Positions 51,422-63,367 of a DNA stretch of 64,000 nt are shown in pieces. The notes below the pieces were generated by a model, which had not been told where the DNA came from, made no database searches, and saw nothing but the letters and a program-made list of their open reading frames with translations. Location of the stretch: assembly GCA_017562135.1 (NCBI GenBank), contig QEYB01000766.1, positions 744,001 through 808,000 on the forward strand. The letters are read 5' to 3'. The DNA is from Dipylidium caninum (lineage: Eukaryota; Platyhelminthes; Cestoda; Cyclophyllidea; Dipylidiidae). The position numbers and the translations under genes are program-made. Every line of letters starts with the position of its first letter. The first letter of the stretch is position 1.

Positions 51422-54400
51422 TCACACAATCCCGCCGTCACGAAACGCCTGAACACGAGGCGGTGGAACAACTTCGCGTGAGCCCACGAAGAGGCAGTCG
51501 TGCTGTGAGTGCCCCGCCTACCTTTCACCATTTCCTCCAGGCTCCACATCACTGCGCTGCGCTGCACCGTGTGTGTGTGTGTGTGTGTGTGCGTGTGAGG
51601 TATGCTGACGTGAGGAAGTTACCTTCTTGTAGACTCCGAGCGAGAATTCAACGATCATCGTGATGAGGACGATGAGGAGGCCGATGAGGATCACGATGAA
51701 GACGCCGAAGGCGGCAGCGAATTCGATGGAGTAGTCGGACCACTTGACGAGTGGGTTTCGCATCGCCTCGATTGCCTGGTCTTTGAACGTCGCTCCGCAG
51801 TACGTGGGCAGACTGGCGATTTGCGCGCTCTCGGCTCTAAAAGGTGAACGCGTCATGCGTCTTTTATTGCTCGGTCGCCTGCATCCACCCCGCCCCCTTC
51901 CACTGCCTCATCGCGTCTTTCAGAGGACAAATTATCCCAACGTCAGGACGGGTTATGCACCCACTTCTCCTCGGGTTGCCTTGCAATGAAGTTGGCAACG
52001 GTCATCACCAACTCGTGCCTTTGCCTTCACCCCATGTTCTTCCTCGGAATCCGCGCATTCGCCCTTTCGACACATTTCTTCTGCCAAACGTACCACTGGC
52101 TCGCTTACACTACTTGTGCCGCCTCCACCTCCCCTCTCCCAAGTCGACAGCGCACAGCATTGAGCTGCAACGAAGACTCACACACCACTCAGTTCGTTCT
52201 CCTCTCTCCCCTCTGCCCTCCCCTCTGCCCTCCGATCTGCCCTGCGATCTGCCCCCTGTCGAGCCCTCGATGCTGATTCCTCCCCGAAGGCTGACTGACA
52301 CCTCCCACAAACGCCATCTCGTCCTCAACAAGAGTGCGCCCACTTTCTCACTTGGGCAGTCTCCTCTGTCCGCAGCCAAGTGGCCCTCAGCACCGCTACC
52401 ACCGCCACCGCCACCGCCACCGCCACCGTCATGACAACCAAGGAATGCACGAATTAACGAGTGCATCAGTGAGTCCACTTGCCACTTCGCCTGTACGACA
52501 CGACGCCAGTCGCGAGGACGGCCCCCGTCTCGGGTGATGGAGAGCCTCTGTCCTCGCGGCCGCGTCTCCACCAGCACCACACAGCACCAGTCCCAACGTA
52601 CTCCTTAAATATCCTGTCTATCTCGCCCTCCTTCGCCATGAGCGCAATCTCGTCGTTGATCAACTGGTAGTAGGGCAGCAGCTTGGGCATGTAGAAGACG
52701 TAGGCGCCGTACCACAGGGCTGAACTCGTCTCCAGACAGTATTTGCGCGAGTAGTAGTCAATGAAGGGCGATTCGTCGAGGAGGGCAAAGCCACCCTGTT
52801 GGAGAGAAAAGGAAGGGTAGACAAGGCACGAAAAGGAGGTGAGGCGAAAGGAAAGGAAAGGAGGGGAAAGGAAAGGAAAGGAAAGGAGGGGAAAGGGAAG
52901 AGAAGAGAAGAGAAGAGGAAGGTGGCCTCAGGCATTGCGGTGTGAGGCTGACAGAAGGGGAGGACGGCGGATGTGGTGGTGTCCACCACTCGTGTCTGCG
53001 AGGGGCTCATTAGAGCACTCAGGGGACGTGGCGCAGCTATTCTACGTGGAAGCAAAGTGAATGTCTGCTTGTGGCCTCTCCCGCCCACCACGTTCTGCGT
53101 CAGGCAGAGAATGGCGGTGAGAAGGAGGAGGCGGAGGAAGAGGGGAGGAGAGGAAGAGTTTGGTTACCTCTAGAGCCTGCTGGATGCCCACTTCTCGGTT
53201 GGGAGGTACCAAATTCTTAAATTTTGTGTTGATTGTTTTGTACAGAGCGTAGATGTTGGGATCCAAAGATGTCTTCATTTGCAGCTCTGTGCTTGATCCC
53301 CGGATGTAGGCATACCTAATTGTCAAAGGAAACAGACTTTATTTTTATTCCTCCGTCGACATCGTTGCTCGCGTTTTTCTCCTGCCAATTTCGAGCATAT
53401 AAATACCAGCCACGTCAGCATGGTTGGCATGGATTTCTGAAAGTCCTAAAGCCTCGTCCTTTGTCCTCTCACTGCCTGCAAACTGTTCTCTCAGCCTCGA
53501 ATGTTAAAATGGCCTTTGGTGGGTTCGCTTTTCGCCGTTCGTAAGCGTAGACTTGTGCGAAATAGTTTTACTCCTCACATACTTTCCTAAGTGGCGGTGT
53601 GGAAAGCTGCTCCCGTCGTGGGTGAATATGTCGCTATTTGGCCTCTCACTTGACCACCGACGTTCGTGCATTTCCTCACCTCGAAGAGGAGTCTCTTTTG
53701 ACAGCGTGGGCAACATATGCGCTCCGCCTCAAATGTGTGGGTCTCCCATCCAACACTGGATACCATGGGGCGCCCCACACACCTCGACAGCCTCAAACGA
53801 GCCCTGGCACTTTAACCTAGGAAAGTGGGGCAAAACAAACGGTCGAAGGCGGATAATTCTTCTCTCTCGGCAGAGATTTTCTTCTTTGGTTGGTTGTCAA
53901 AACTGGCTGATAAAATTTCGCTCAGAAGGTGCCCGACAGGAGACCAACTCGAATTGTTCTTTGCTACCTTCTACGAGAGCTATGAGAAGATTCGCTTGGC
54001 GGCAAAGAAGATAGAATTTCAGGTGGCCGACTTTAAAATGTCGGGAAACTTGTGATAGGCGCGGGACGGGTACGCACTTGTAGTAGTCCTGGTGGACGAT
54101 GGTGGAAGCGTCGGTCGGTTGACTCTGGAGGGCGACGAAAGAGCGGTGGGCGGCGTAATTGGCGCAGAAGGCGATGATGAGGACCAGGCAGAAGAACCAC
54201 CAGGCCATGATGAGAACTTGGCTCGACGTCCGGCTGGGTGGATGCGTCCTCACCCCCTGCGGTTGCATACACACACACACACACACAAACATCATCAAAT
54301 TACTCAATTGTAGGGAGAAAATTACAAGAGCATCGTATAATCAGCCGAGGGCGCGATAATCGGCCTGTGGAGGTAAATGGTCACGAGTAAAAGTTTCGTC

Positions 54401-57400
54401 AGCCTCCTCGTCCCCCCTCCCCACCCCTTCGGCTGCGTGGCCACCGTCCTCAAAGCCGCCTCCCGTGCAAAAGTCGGCCCGCGTCGGCACCGAACACCTT
54501 CGCTCCCCGCAGCGCATTCGTCCGATTCCCTCTTCACAGGCAGCCACGGCCACAATGGTGGCTTGTGAAGGTGCGCCCACGCTGACCCTCCTAGTTGGTG
54601 GCCAGGCGGTGGCGGTGCGTTCACACGCGGCAGAGACTTGTACTTGGAGAAGCAACTGCGCCAACCTTCCGCGCACCAACACCGCTATGTCGGGCGTCCA
54701 ACGCGGGTATACCTGAAAGAGGTAGCCGAAAACGAAGATCAGGGCGGTATGCAGGCTGTAGGGGTAGGTGTTGGGACTGATCCTCTGGAGCAGAGCCAAT
54801 GCCCCGCCAAAGACGGCCGTAGCGACAAAGACGAGGACCCATGTGGAGACGTCGAAGGCGATTACGAACTGGAACATCTCGACGGATGTCGAAAGACTGG
54901 GTCGATGATACATGAATTTGTAATTCAGGCTGCGAATGGCCACAGTGCTGCGGAAGTCCGCCGAACGTTCCGCAGTCTCCGTGAAGGGGCCCACGAGGAG
55001 GTCGATGTCCTGCTGGGAGAGGAGGCCAAGTCGAGTGCTGTATTAACTCACCAACCCTAGGGAACCAAATCGGCAAGGTAATTACCCACTCTTCCAGATG
55101 TCCGAAGATCCCAGTCCACCGGCCGTCCACCTTTGTGCCAACGTCCATGTCGAAGACGGTGATATTGTAGGGCACAGCGAGCCGGTCCAAGAGCTCCTTC
55201 ACAAAAGCTATCTCCGCTCCCTCCACGGTCGCAGTTCCGCTCGTGTTTGCCCCATATTCTATGATTGGAGGTACCTGCAGGACAATGGTTCACTCAGTGG
55301 ACAGATGGAAGACGACCTGACGAAGCCATTGGTTAAATGGACCTTGGCGACCGCCAATGAAAGTGGTGGAATTCTTGAGGTGAAAAGCTTTTCGCCTCAT
55401 CTGGCATAAAATCAGTACTAGGACGTGAGTGACGTAGGGGAAGTCAGAAATAAGCGATTTTGTTTCACTTTTTTTTCACTTGCCAATTGGTAAGAGCAAG
55501 AAAGTTCCTTTTTGCTTTGACCCTAGTCAATTACCGTGTCAGTGGCATCTTCTGCTGTGAGGTGCATGGCACATCGCGGCGCATCTGCTCTACAGTCCGA
55601 GCCAGCTTCACAGCCACATCGAACCCACACCGACCATTCCAGGCGTGATTATAGTGGTCGTCAGCTCATTATTGTCACGTCGATGTAGTTCACCCAAGTG
55701 TGAATTCTCATCGTTCGATGTTCCTCTTTACAACAAACTTAAAGGATTCACCTCTCCCTCTCTCTGTATTACCAATCACAAGGTTAACTAAATCTCCTCT
55801 GTTATTGTTAAAGTAACGAAGACTCAGTTGTCACCGATGTCATTTCTCAGGTCCTTACAAACTGTGGAATTTTCCCGCTCTTACGTAATGGGAAAATCAT
55901 TTGAGATTTGCCAAAGCGCATCTCAGATGTTCAGCTTTAAAAACAGCTCTACTGTTAAATTTAAGTAGAAATATACTCACGGTCAACCTTCGACGGTGTA
56001 TTAGGCGCAATATACTAGTTCCCTCAGAGTTGGGGACAATGAAGGCCGCTAAATCTTACCAAGGCTGTCGTGACTCGAAGAGGTTTCCGCCTCATCCGGT
56101 CGAGGAGAGAGTTCTTTTTCGGGTGCGACTTTAGAGGCTGAAAACTTGCGTCGACCATCCCATTCATGGATATTTTCACTTGGTGAAGCTGAAAAATGAG
56201 CAGAAAAGCTGTCAGCACTAGTCAGAACCTTTCAACTTCTCACCGACGTCTGTGTGAATGGATATGATCGTCTCTAAAGGTGTAGGCACCAGCCTAGCAG
56301 AGAGCAGACTGTGGAGCATCGAGCTGGTTGGGCAGACAAGTTCACTTACACTCTGCGAGTCGAATTTCGTGCCCTCGTACGACTGAAATTTCCATATTTG
56401 CTCCACTTTTCCGCTGTCAATACCGTCCACCGAACTTGTGATAATCGGAACTCTTCCATTCAACTAAAAGGAAAGCACGTCGCGTCATTTCTCAATATGA
56501 CGCCCAGACGAAGATGCGGCAGACATCCCCACGCCCGTCCCGTTTCCAGACGTTGAAAGACTCTTAACTCGGCGCGTAGAAGAGAGGGCAGCCGACATTT
56601 TCAAAAGTGCTAAATGGAGGAGTCATTGAGCCGAAATTTAATGTGGCTTGTAGTGAAGCGACTTGGCATTCCGACTTCGGTTGTCGGGGCGCATGCCTTC
56701 GTCCATTCCCGTTAAAATCGTTAATATTTTGGAAATTCTCCATAATTAACGTCAGCCAGAAAGGCGCACTGTGTTAAGGGACAGATGTGACTGACTCCAT
56801 CAAAGGCTTTGCTCAGGCTGCAGTCAGCATGGCAAGCGATTGCATTGCTGAAGACAATCGGCGACGGAAGAAGGCCGACTGCGTCGCGACGATGGAATTA
56901 AATTTATCAAACGAGGAGTTTTCCTGCGAATTGGCTCCACTCAACACTCGACACTTGGTTTGCCTTGTGTTTATACTCTACTCTCGGCACCTCAGTCCAG
57001 CAAACCACTGGTTTAGGGAGGAGACAATCAGAGTTGTGGTTTTGCTCCCCTTCCCCGTAACCATTCGGCCATTGTTTGGATGGCAGCGCAGACGGTGGCC
57101 ATTGAATTCCTTTCCACTCTCACTCACGTCTTCAGCCACTCAATGACCGGAGAATAATTGTTTATTTGACCATGCTAGTCAAGAAGACAAGAAAAAATCT
57201 TTTAACAGATAAGGAATTGTTGCTGTCTTCCATACCGTAATGTTGAGAATTTGCGCGAGCTTTTGGAGTCCCACAACAGCCATGTCGCGAAAGATCAGAT
57301 CCTGTGGTGTTATGGGCCTCGAAATAGCGTTCAACTCCGGGTATTCACTCAATTCCCCGTTCGTCGAGAATTCCACCGCGTAGAAGTTCGTGTCTACCAC

Positions 57401-60330
57401 GTAAAAGTCCTCTCCCGACAGCGTCACACCCTGTTTCACAAAGAATACACCCATCACACTCGTCCGCCTCCACGTCCCCACGCCACCACTCGCTCTACAT
57501 CACCGCCTCCCATGCGGCCTCATCAGCTCTGGCCTCGGGGCACACAAACTCCGCACACCGCACACACACACACACACATACACACGCACCAGAGGCTCAA
57601 GGCACCGCCCTTCCTTCCTTCCTTCCTTCCTTCCTTCATCCGTCTGTCCGTCAGTCCCGACCCCAAGTCATCAGAGCTTGAAGTTGCCCCCTGCGACAAC
57701 TACTCCCCTTCCACCCTTCACGTCCTCCACTCCACTCCACTCCACTCCACTTGCACTCCGCTTCACCCTTCACCCCCCACTCTCCACTCTCCACCGCCTC
57801 ACATCGCCTCCTCTCATCTCCCTCCTCCTCGTCGACACCTCGGTGACACCTTGATGACAAGAGGTCCTCACCATTTGCTCCCCCCTCCCCCACCTCGTCA
57901 ACCAAACCACGGGTGCCCAATGAAGGTGGCAGGATGGAGTCAACTCACGGCATTGAAGACGAGCCAGTAGAAGGGCTGTTGAAGGACATTCTTCTCCTCC
58001 GCCTAAGAATCCACATTAGGCACGCTCACGTCGGGTCGACAGCCTACCTTGCGGAGGAGTTTCAGAGTCGTCCTCTGCTCCACATTCAGCACCAGCACGT
58101 TGGCACCGTCGATGAGGATTTTGCTCATCAAATCCTCGTAGTCGGCGAAGTCGCGCATACGGTAGACGTAGAAGCGGCCCACCGTGTTCCTGAGGAACTT
58201 GAACGTATCTATTTCTACAACGCCGTTCTCGCACCTCCTGTTGCACAATTTACCTGTGAATGGGTGCACAACGTTCTCTGCAAGTGAGAAAAATCGTGCG
58301 TCAACAGCTCTGCTCCTCCTCACGAGCCTGTGGGAACTTTTGCCCTCCGCCTCTTACACCACCAGTGGGAACCACCCTTTCGTCCTATTGGGTCCCGTGT
58401 GCGTGCGTGTGTTTTCTTTCGAGGGCAGTAATAAAAACTGGATGATTGATGAATGTGGCGTTTTGTCAGATGTCATGGCCTTAGGTTATCCTCCCTAGGC
58501 TTGCATGTGTTTAGCACGATTGACAGGTTTTTTTGGTGCGAAATGGCAGTCGGGGAATGAGAATAAGTGACCTAACCCGAGGACTCCACCACGTAGGCCA
58601 AGTTGACGACTCTGGCGCGAGAGGTGAGATGATTGACAGCGGCCTCGATGACGTGATTCTGCACAGCGACGCTCAAGTCGAAGGCCACCAGACGTCGTCT
58701 CACGACATTCGCCATGTTGGTCTCTGTCGTCTGCTTGAAGAATGACGGTCCGTAGAGGTAGTCGGGGCCGATTTCCACGAGAATGTCCCTGTTCTCTATT
58801 ATCTTCAGTTCTGAAAGAGGCAAAAACAGCGTTGGTCAGACCTTTCAGCGCCTTTTCTCCTCGGCGGTCTTATTCTCTCAAGAGCTGCTGCTTATCTCGA
58901 TGGCTCGGATCTGCACCGTTGTGGTTCCGCTGCCCCTGGGGTGCGCCTAGCAGAGTCTCGGGAAGCCCGTCTCCCAAGCCCAAACTCTGTGGAGTGAGGA
59001 GTCTGGACGGCAGGAAATGCGAGGGCGCAGACGACTCACGATTTTCCAGGTCGGAGATCGGCGCCGGGAAGTGAAGTTTATTGAGGAAGAGCGGCCCGAT
59101 TTCGGCTATTGGCAGTCGCAGAAACTCTCTTCTCTTGAGGAGCCCCGCGAACAAGGCTGAGCATCTCGCCGGATTCAGTCGCGGGTCCGTGAATACTAGG
59201 CGGAAAGAACACTTCCCCTCAGTTTGTGAATGGCATGGCTGGAAGAGAACGCCCTTTCTCCATCGGTGCTAAGGCCAAGGCCACACGGCGGGCTGAAGCT
59301 CTGAGTGGCGTTGGTCTCCCCAGTTGATAGCCGTCTTCGTCTTTGCGTGCCTCCGCGCCCTAGACACACGACGCGCCTGCTCAAGACAAATGGGTCAGCG
59401 CAGTCCTCGACGCGGGCGAAGAGGTCACTCGCGTTTCTATTCGCTCCTGCAGGTGGCATCACTGGCGCACGGGAAGGGTAGGCCTGCGCACTCCTCCAAC
59501 TTCAACTTGCCACCTCGACGCGGCACTCTGTCGGGCGTCAGGTGGCGCACCACTGCACGTGTCTTCTGTTTCTAGTTTGCCCGAGGCCCCTCGGCACGCG
59601 ACCGGGGCGGTCTGGCGGCATTCCTGTCGCGGAGTCCCCACAACGGGACTGTTGGCCGGAACGATTCAGTCGCTATTTGGATGCCCGGACAGCCGTCCGC
59701 ACTGTCGCTCTCGCGAAGGCGGTCGTGGTGGCCGCGTTCATTTCGACTCTCAGCCACTTAGACGGCGGCAGGTCCGTCCGCGAGCCCAATAAACCTCGCC
59801 GCCCGTCGGCGCCTGTGCCTCCGAGGTGAAGTAAACCGATTTTATGATGAGAGTGCGCACAACGACGGCTGCAGAACAAAAAAACCCTCCTGTGCTGGCA
59901 TGGGGGCGCGGTTAGGAGGCGGCGCGTGGACTGGGCCGAACCGGTCCAACGCTGGGCGGTCCTCTCCGCGGGCAGAGTCTCTTTGTCGACGGACACAGGC
60001 GCGCGGCTGGAGCGGACGAGGGGACGAGCGCAGATTTCCTCTCCCGCAGTCAACTGCCTTGTTCGCCCCACCAGTGCCAGCCTCGTCTGCCACCCTCCTT
60101 GCACTGGCAGCGACAACTAGTCGTGCAGTGTTAGTGCTCTGCTGCCCCCCCACCGTCTCCCCCGACATGTGCCCTTTTCCGGCAACCGCACCCGCCACTT
60201 CGGCCTCGTTAATGTGCTTTGTGGGTTTGGGAGCCCCTGTTCTTAACTTACGTATTATTTTTGCGGTCGACTGGGAGGAACTGGGGCAGGCCAGAAGCGT
60301 CGCGATTGCGACCGTCGTGAAGAGATTCAT
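51422..60330 (-). CDS. Ionotropic glutamate receptor, tandem copy B, 15 exons, complete
   Basis: Exons in coding order: 60252-60330, 59040-59195, 58577-58810, 58048-58277, 57949-58002, 57236-57430, 56350-56463, 56060-56188, 55086-55274, 54713-55009, 54078-54256, 53168-53315, 52598-52795, 51623-51829, 51422-51502; all phases agree and give 829 residues. Ligand-gated cation channel of the plasma membrane. The ATG at 60330 opens a clear signal peptide (LFTTVAIATLLACPSSSQ). Then come an amino-terminal domain (to about 395), S1 starting LRVTTAL, the ligand-binding Arg in TETAER (about 475), M1 (about 513-531), pore loop FVFGYLFQ, M3 with AFCANYAAH (about 588-596, replacing the usual SYTANLAAF), S2 with RGSST and LLDESP, and M4 (about 772-795). 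The exon 13 to 14 junction is uncertain: the donor is weak (GTTGGG) and an alternative adds a few residues. Subtype (AMPA, kainate, NMDA) cannot be assigned. Confidence 0.88.
52391..52428. repeat. CCACCG repeat in copy B intron
   Basis: Shorter counterpart of the run at 42329-42382 in copy A. Confidence 0.85.
52840..52918. repeat. Purine-rich repeat in copy B intron
   Basis: GGAAA and GAAGA units equivalent to 42772-42880 in copy A, with a different unit count. Confidence 0.8.
54267..54287. repeat. CA microsatellite beside the M3 exon of copy B
   Basis: About ten AC units just upstream (in transcript order) of the exon 54078-54256. Copy A lacks this run at the same place. Confidence 0.85.
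57560..57638. repeat. CA and TTCC microsatellites in copy B intron
   Basis: Counterpart of 48401-48507 in copy A, between the 57236-57430 and 57949-58002 exons. Confidence 0.85.
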
Positions 60331-62425
60331 TTTCCCACTCGTCAGGAGCGCTCTGCAATAGAGACGGGCGTTGTGGCAGGCGTCTTGCTTTAAGTCCGTT
60401 GCTGGCGCACATCCGCACGAGCGCAGGCGCGCACACACCACCGCATTGGCTCGGTGCGGTTCGCCCCTCAAGGTCGTTGACTGTAGGGAGCCCCCTCGAG
60501 GGTCGATTTGCCCCGCCTCAACAGGCAGTGCGGCGGCCACTCGTCGTGTGCGAGGCTCGGCCGACTCCCCGGCGCGTCGGGGCGGTTGCGGCGGCCTCGA
60601 ATGTGTCCGAATCGCACCCGGCCTTCCGCCTCCGCCCGTGCCGCAAGAGTCCGCGGCCTCATCTCCTACGGGCTGCCCCGTTAGCCTCGTTGATTATTTA
60701 ACTCACTTGGTCAGTAAATCCGAGCTAATGCCTTCCTGAAAAACTCGCCTCTCATCGAACGCCCACACTCGCGGAGGTGCATGGCCTCTCATCCCACTTG
60801 CGCACTGTGACATCGCCCGTAATCCCCGCGACTTAGGGGACTGTGCGCGCGGTGAGTGATGGATAATGCGCCCGCTGCACCCTCCGCCCACGTCGCCCGC
60901 CTCCTCCCGCGCCCTGCGAGGCGCCTGCGACCCTCGCAACCGCCTCCGCCCCTCCTCTCGGCGTGATACCAAGTTCTCGGGTCGCAAAATTCACCGAATT
61001 TCGGAGTCCATTCGGTGTCTTTGGGAGGGTGAGGAATGCATCCCTCAGTGGCCGGTCGGTGGGGACGAAACGGTGCCGTTCGACATCGGAGGGCCTCGTT
61101 TCCCTCGACTTATCGCAGGCGCCACCACACGTGGGCTCAGCGCTAACCGACCACAAGTGCGGAAACACCAGCCCCCACTTTCCGCCTTCTTCGGCCTCGT
61201 GATGATGCCTCAGTGGACGCAGACGGCCGTCGACGAGCAGCCGAGACTGCTCCTGGCGGTTCCTACGGGGAGCTCGCAAGGAGAGGCCTCCCTTTTGCGT
61301 GAATCTAAGGTGTTCGCCTCCTTCTCTTAAATTTCGTGAATTTAATCTCCTTTGCCATCACTCACACGGCACTCGGATGACGGGGGTGCGAAGTCCGCAA
61401 CGGGGTTGTCATTCTCCAAAGTACTCCTTCCCCTACTCTAAGCAACACCCCGCGTCCTCCTCCTCTGCTCCCCTGCCGGGTTCGGCTTCTGGGCTTCAGG
61501 AGCTTAGCACGTTAACCGCATTAATCCTCGGCAAATGTCCACCAGATCGTATTTATGCTAAAGAAGCGGTCAAAATCCGCCAATCAAAACGGTGTACTGT
61601 CACAGTCGAGTTGGAACCCGTGCAGCAGGGATGCGCATTATGCTCAACCAGTGCTTTTTTATTGGTCCCATACCCGAGGATTCCCTTTAAAACCTCCGCG
61701 ACGGCAGCACGAGGCCTAACCGCGGCCGTCTTGCGAGAGGTAAGTCGCTCTGTCTGTCGCCTTAGGCTCGTCCTGCTGCCCCACCCGTCCAGGAGTGTCC
61801 GGCGGAGGCTGCAGAGCGTGTGGCCACTGCGGCTTCCGCTCGACTCCGGCGAGACCAGCAATTAACCCCCAGACCGGGCAGAGAGAAGTTCTTTGAGGCG
61901 CCAATCGCCGGGACGAAGAGTGGCGCACTTGTTCACCTTTCCTGCATTCACCTGGGAGAAAATAGACAATCTCGGGAGTCTGTCGTCCAACGCTCTCGTT
62001 AGGCGGATGGAAAGCGTCCATGCAGGATGCGCCGAGGAGACGCTCGGAGAGAGTTGCCCGCCCGACCGGCCCAGTGTTTGGAGGACGAGTTCGTCCAACT
62101 AAATAGCCGAGCTTCATGGCGTTAGATCGACAAATGAAGGGCTTTCCTGGCCTGTCATTCACCGCCTCAACACTCTTAAGCGGCCACTTTCTCGGCCTGG
62201 TTGGCGCGCAAGGAGCAGGAAAAGTCTCGCGAGAGCTAAATGTGGCGCTCGAGTTGCCTTTAAAGTGGGAGGGAGGCTTAGGCGGCTAAAAATAACTCTA
62301 TTAGAGTGGAACGGGAACGCGGCGGCTTGACAAGCTAAAAGCGACACGATGAGTCGCAGTTCCCCACGAATGCACCCGCACTGCCCACTCTCCTCTTAAT
62401 TTTGTGCAATTTCAGTCCCCAACAA
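60331..62425. promoter_or_regulatory. GC-rich intergenic region between receptor copy B and GTP cyclohydrolase I
   Basis: About 2.1 kb between two divergently oriented genes, so both promoters should lie here. It is GC- and CG-rich, and the open frames crossing it on both strands look like GC artefacts. Just before the GTP cyclohydrolase start codon the sequence TTTTGTGCAATTTCAG is a good 3' splice site, so part of the region may be an intron or 5' untranslated exon. I could not place individual promoter elements. Confidence 0.45.
62410..62415 (+). other. 3' splice acceptor ten bases before the GTP cyclohydrolase I start
   Basis: CAATTTCAG ends at about 62415, and the ATG follows at 62426. 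It implies either a 5' untranslated exon upstream or a trans-splicing acceptor of the kind used with flatworm spliced leaders. The sequence alone does not decide. Confidence 0.5.
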
Positions 62426-63367
62426 ATGCTCCGCTACTCCGTTTCGCACGTCCTCAAAATGTTCCACGAGGACGCAACAAGACCGAGTGTTGCAGAGGAT
62501 TTAGATACCACTTCCGTGGGGAAAAAGCGAGGCCTCGCCACGGATGACAATGCGTTGCTGCATCGCCAGCACTTTCAGCATAACAACACCGCAAAAGGCT
62601 TGATGTATGTGCTGCCTTTCGACGCCCCTTTGAAGCCTCCAAGTCGGCGCACACCTGCTCCCCAAGAGGCGGCCAGCGCCTCCATGAATGTCAGTCTCGA
62701 AAGTCTCGACTCGCACCCAACTGAGAAGTCGGGTGAGCTCGTCTCTCCTGCCTCTTTCAAACTCTTCGACGCCCCGCGCGATTCCGCCTTGCCCTCCGTT
62801 CAAGACCACCGTCTGAGTCTCCTGGTGGACGCCTACACAAACATCCTCACCGCGGTCGGGGAGAACATCCAACGCCCGGGCCTGCTGAAGACCCCCGAAC
62901 GAGCCGCCAATGCCATCATTCATTTCACAAAGGGGTACGAGGAGCGCGTGAGCGACGTCCTCAACGGCGCCATCTTCGAAGAAGAGCATGACGAAATCGT
63001 CGTGGTCAGAGACATTGAGATGTTCTCCATGTGCGAGCACCACATGGTCCCCTTCATGGGTCGAGTGTCGGTGGGGTACCTGCCCAACGGGAAGGTGATC
63101 GGCTTGAGCAAGATTGCGAGGATAGTGGAGATGTTTTCGCGTCGTCTGCAGGTGCAGGAGCGCCTCACCCGCCAAATCGCCGAGACGCTGATGTCCGCGC
63201 TGAGGCCCCGCGGCGTGGGCGTGGTAGTCGAGGCCACCCACATGTGCATGGTGATGCGGGGCGTGCAGAAGGTCAACGCGTCCACCCTCACCTCGGCGAT
63301 GATGGGCGAGATGGAGGAAAACGCCAAGTACCGAGGCGAATTCCTGATGATGCTCGGGAAGCACTGA
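62426..63367 (+). CDS. GCH1: GTP cyclohydrolase I, single uninterrupted frame
   Basis: Catalyses GTP to 7,8-dihydroneopterin triphosphate, the first and usually rate-limiting step of tetrahydrobiopterin synthesis in animals, as a cytosolic homodecamer. The frame from the ATG at 62426 encodes 313 residues. An open extension to 62402 has no ATG and contains a splice acceptor, so I excluded it. Residues 1 to about 128 are a variable N-terminus without recognised motifs. From about 129 the catalytic domain is complete: [16 protein letters not shown], then FSMCEHH with zinc ligands Cys203 and His206 and the catalytic-site His205, the [11 protein letters not shown] segment, and [13 protein letters not shown] with zinc ligand Cys274. 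All active-site residues I can check are present. No intron interrupts the frame, unlike the other genes here. It faces away from receptor copy B. Confidence 0.95.
   Translation: MLRYSVSHVLKMFHEDATRPSVAEDLDTTSVGKKRGLATDDNALLHRQHFQHNNTAKGLMYVLPFDAPLKPPSRRTPAPQEAASASMNVSLESLDSHPTEKSGELVSPASFKLFDAPRDSALPSVQDHRLSLLVDAYTNILTAVGENIQRPGLLKTPERAANAIIHFTKGYEERVSDVLNGAIFEEEHDEIVVVRDIEMFSMCEHHMVPFMGRVSVGYLPNGKVIGLSKIARIVEMFSRRLQVQERLTRQIAETLMSALRPRGVGVVVEATHMCMVMRGVQKVNASTLTSAMMGEMEENAKYRGEFLMMLGKH

Noticed and set aside
59842..60251. Open continuation of receptor copy B exon 1 beyond 60252
   Set aside because: A GTAAGT donor at 60252 and a matching phase-1 acceptor at 59195 show this is intron read-through.
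62402..62425. Upstream extension of the GTP cyclohydrolase frame
   Set aside because: It starts with TTG, not ATG, and contains a splice acceptor, so it is not likely to be translated as part of this protein.
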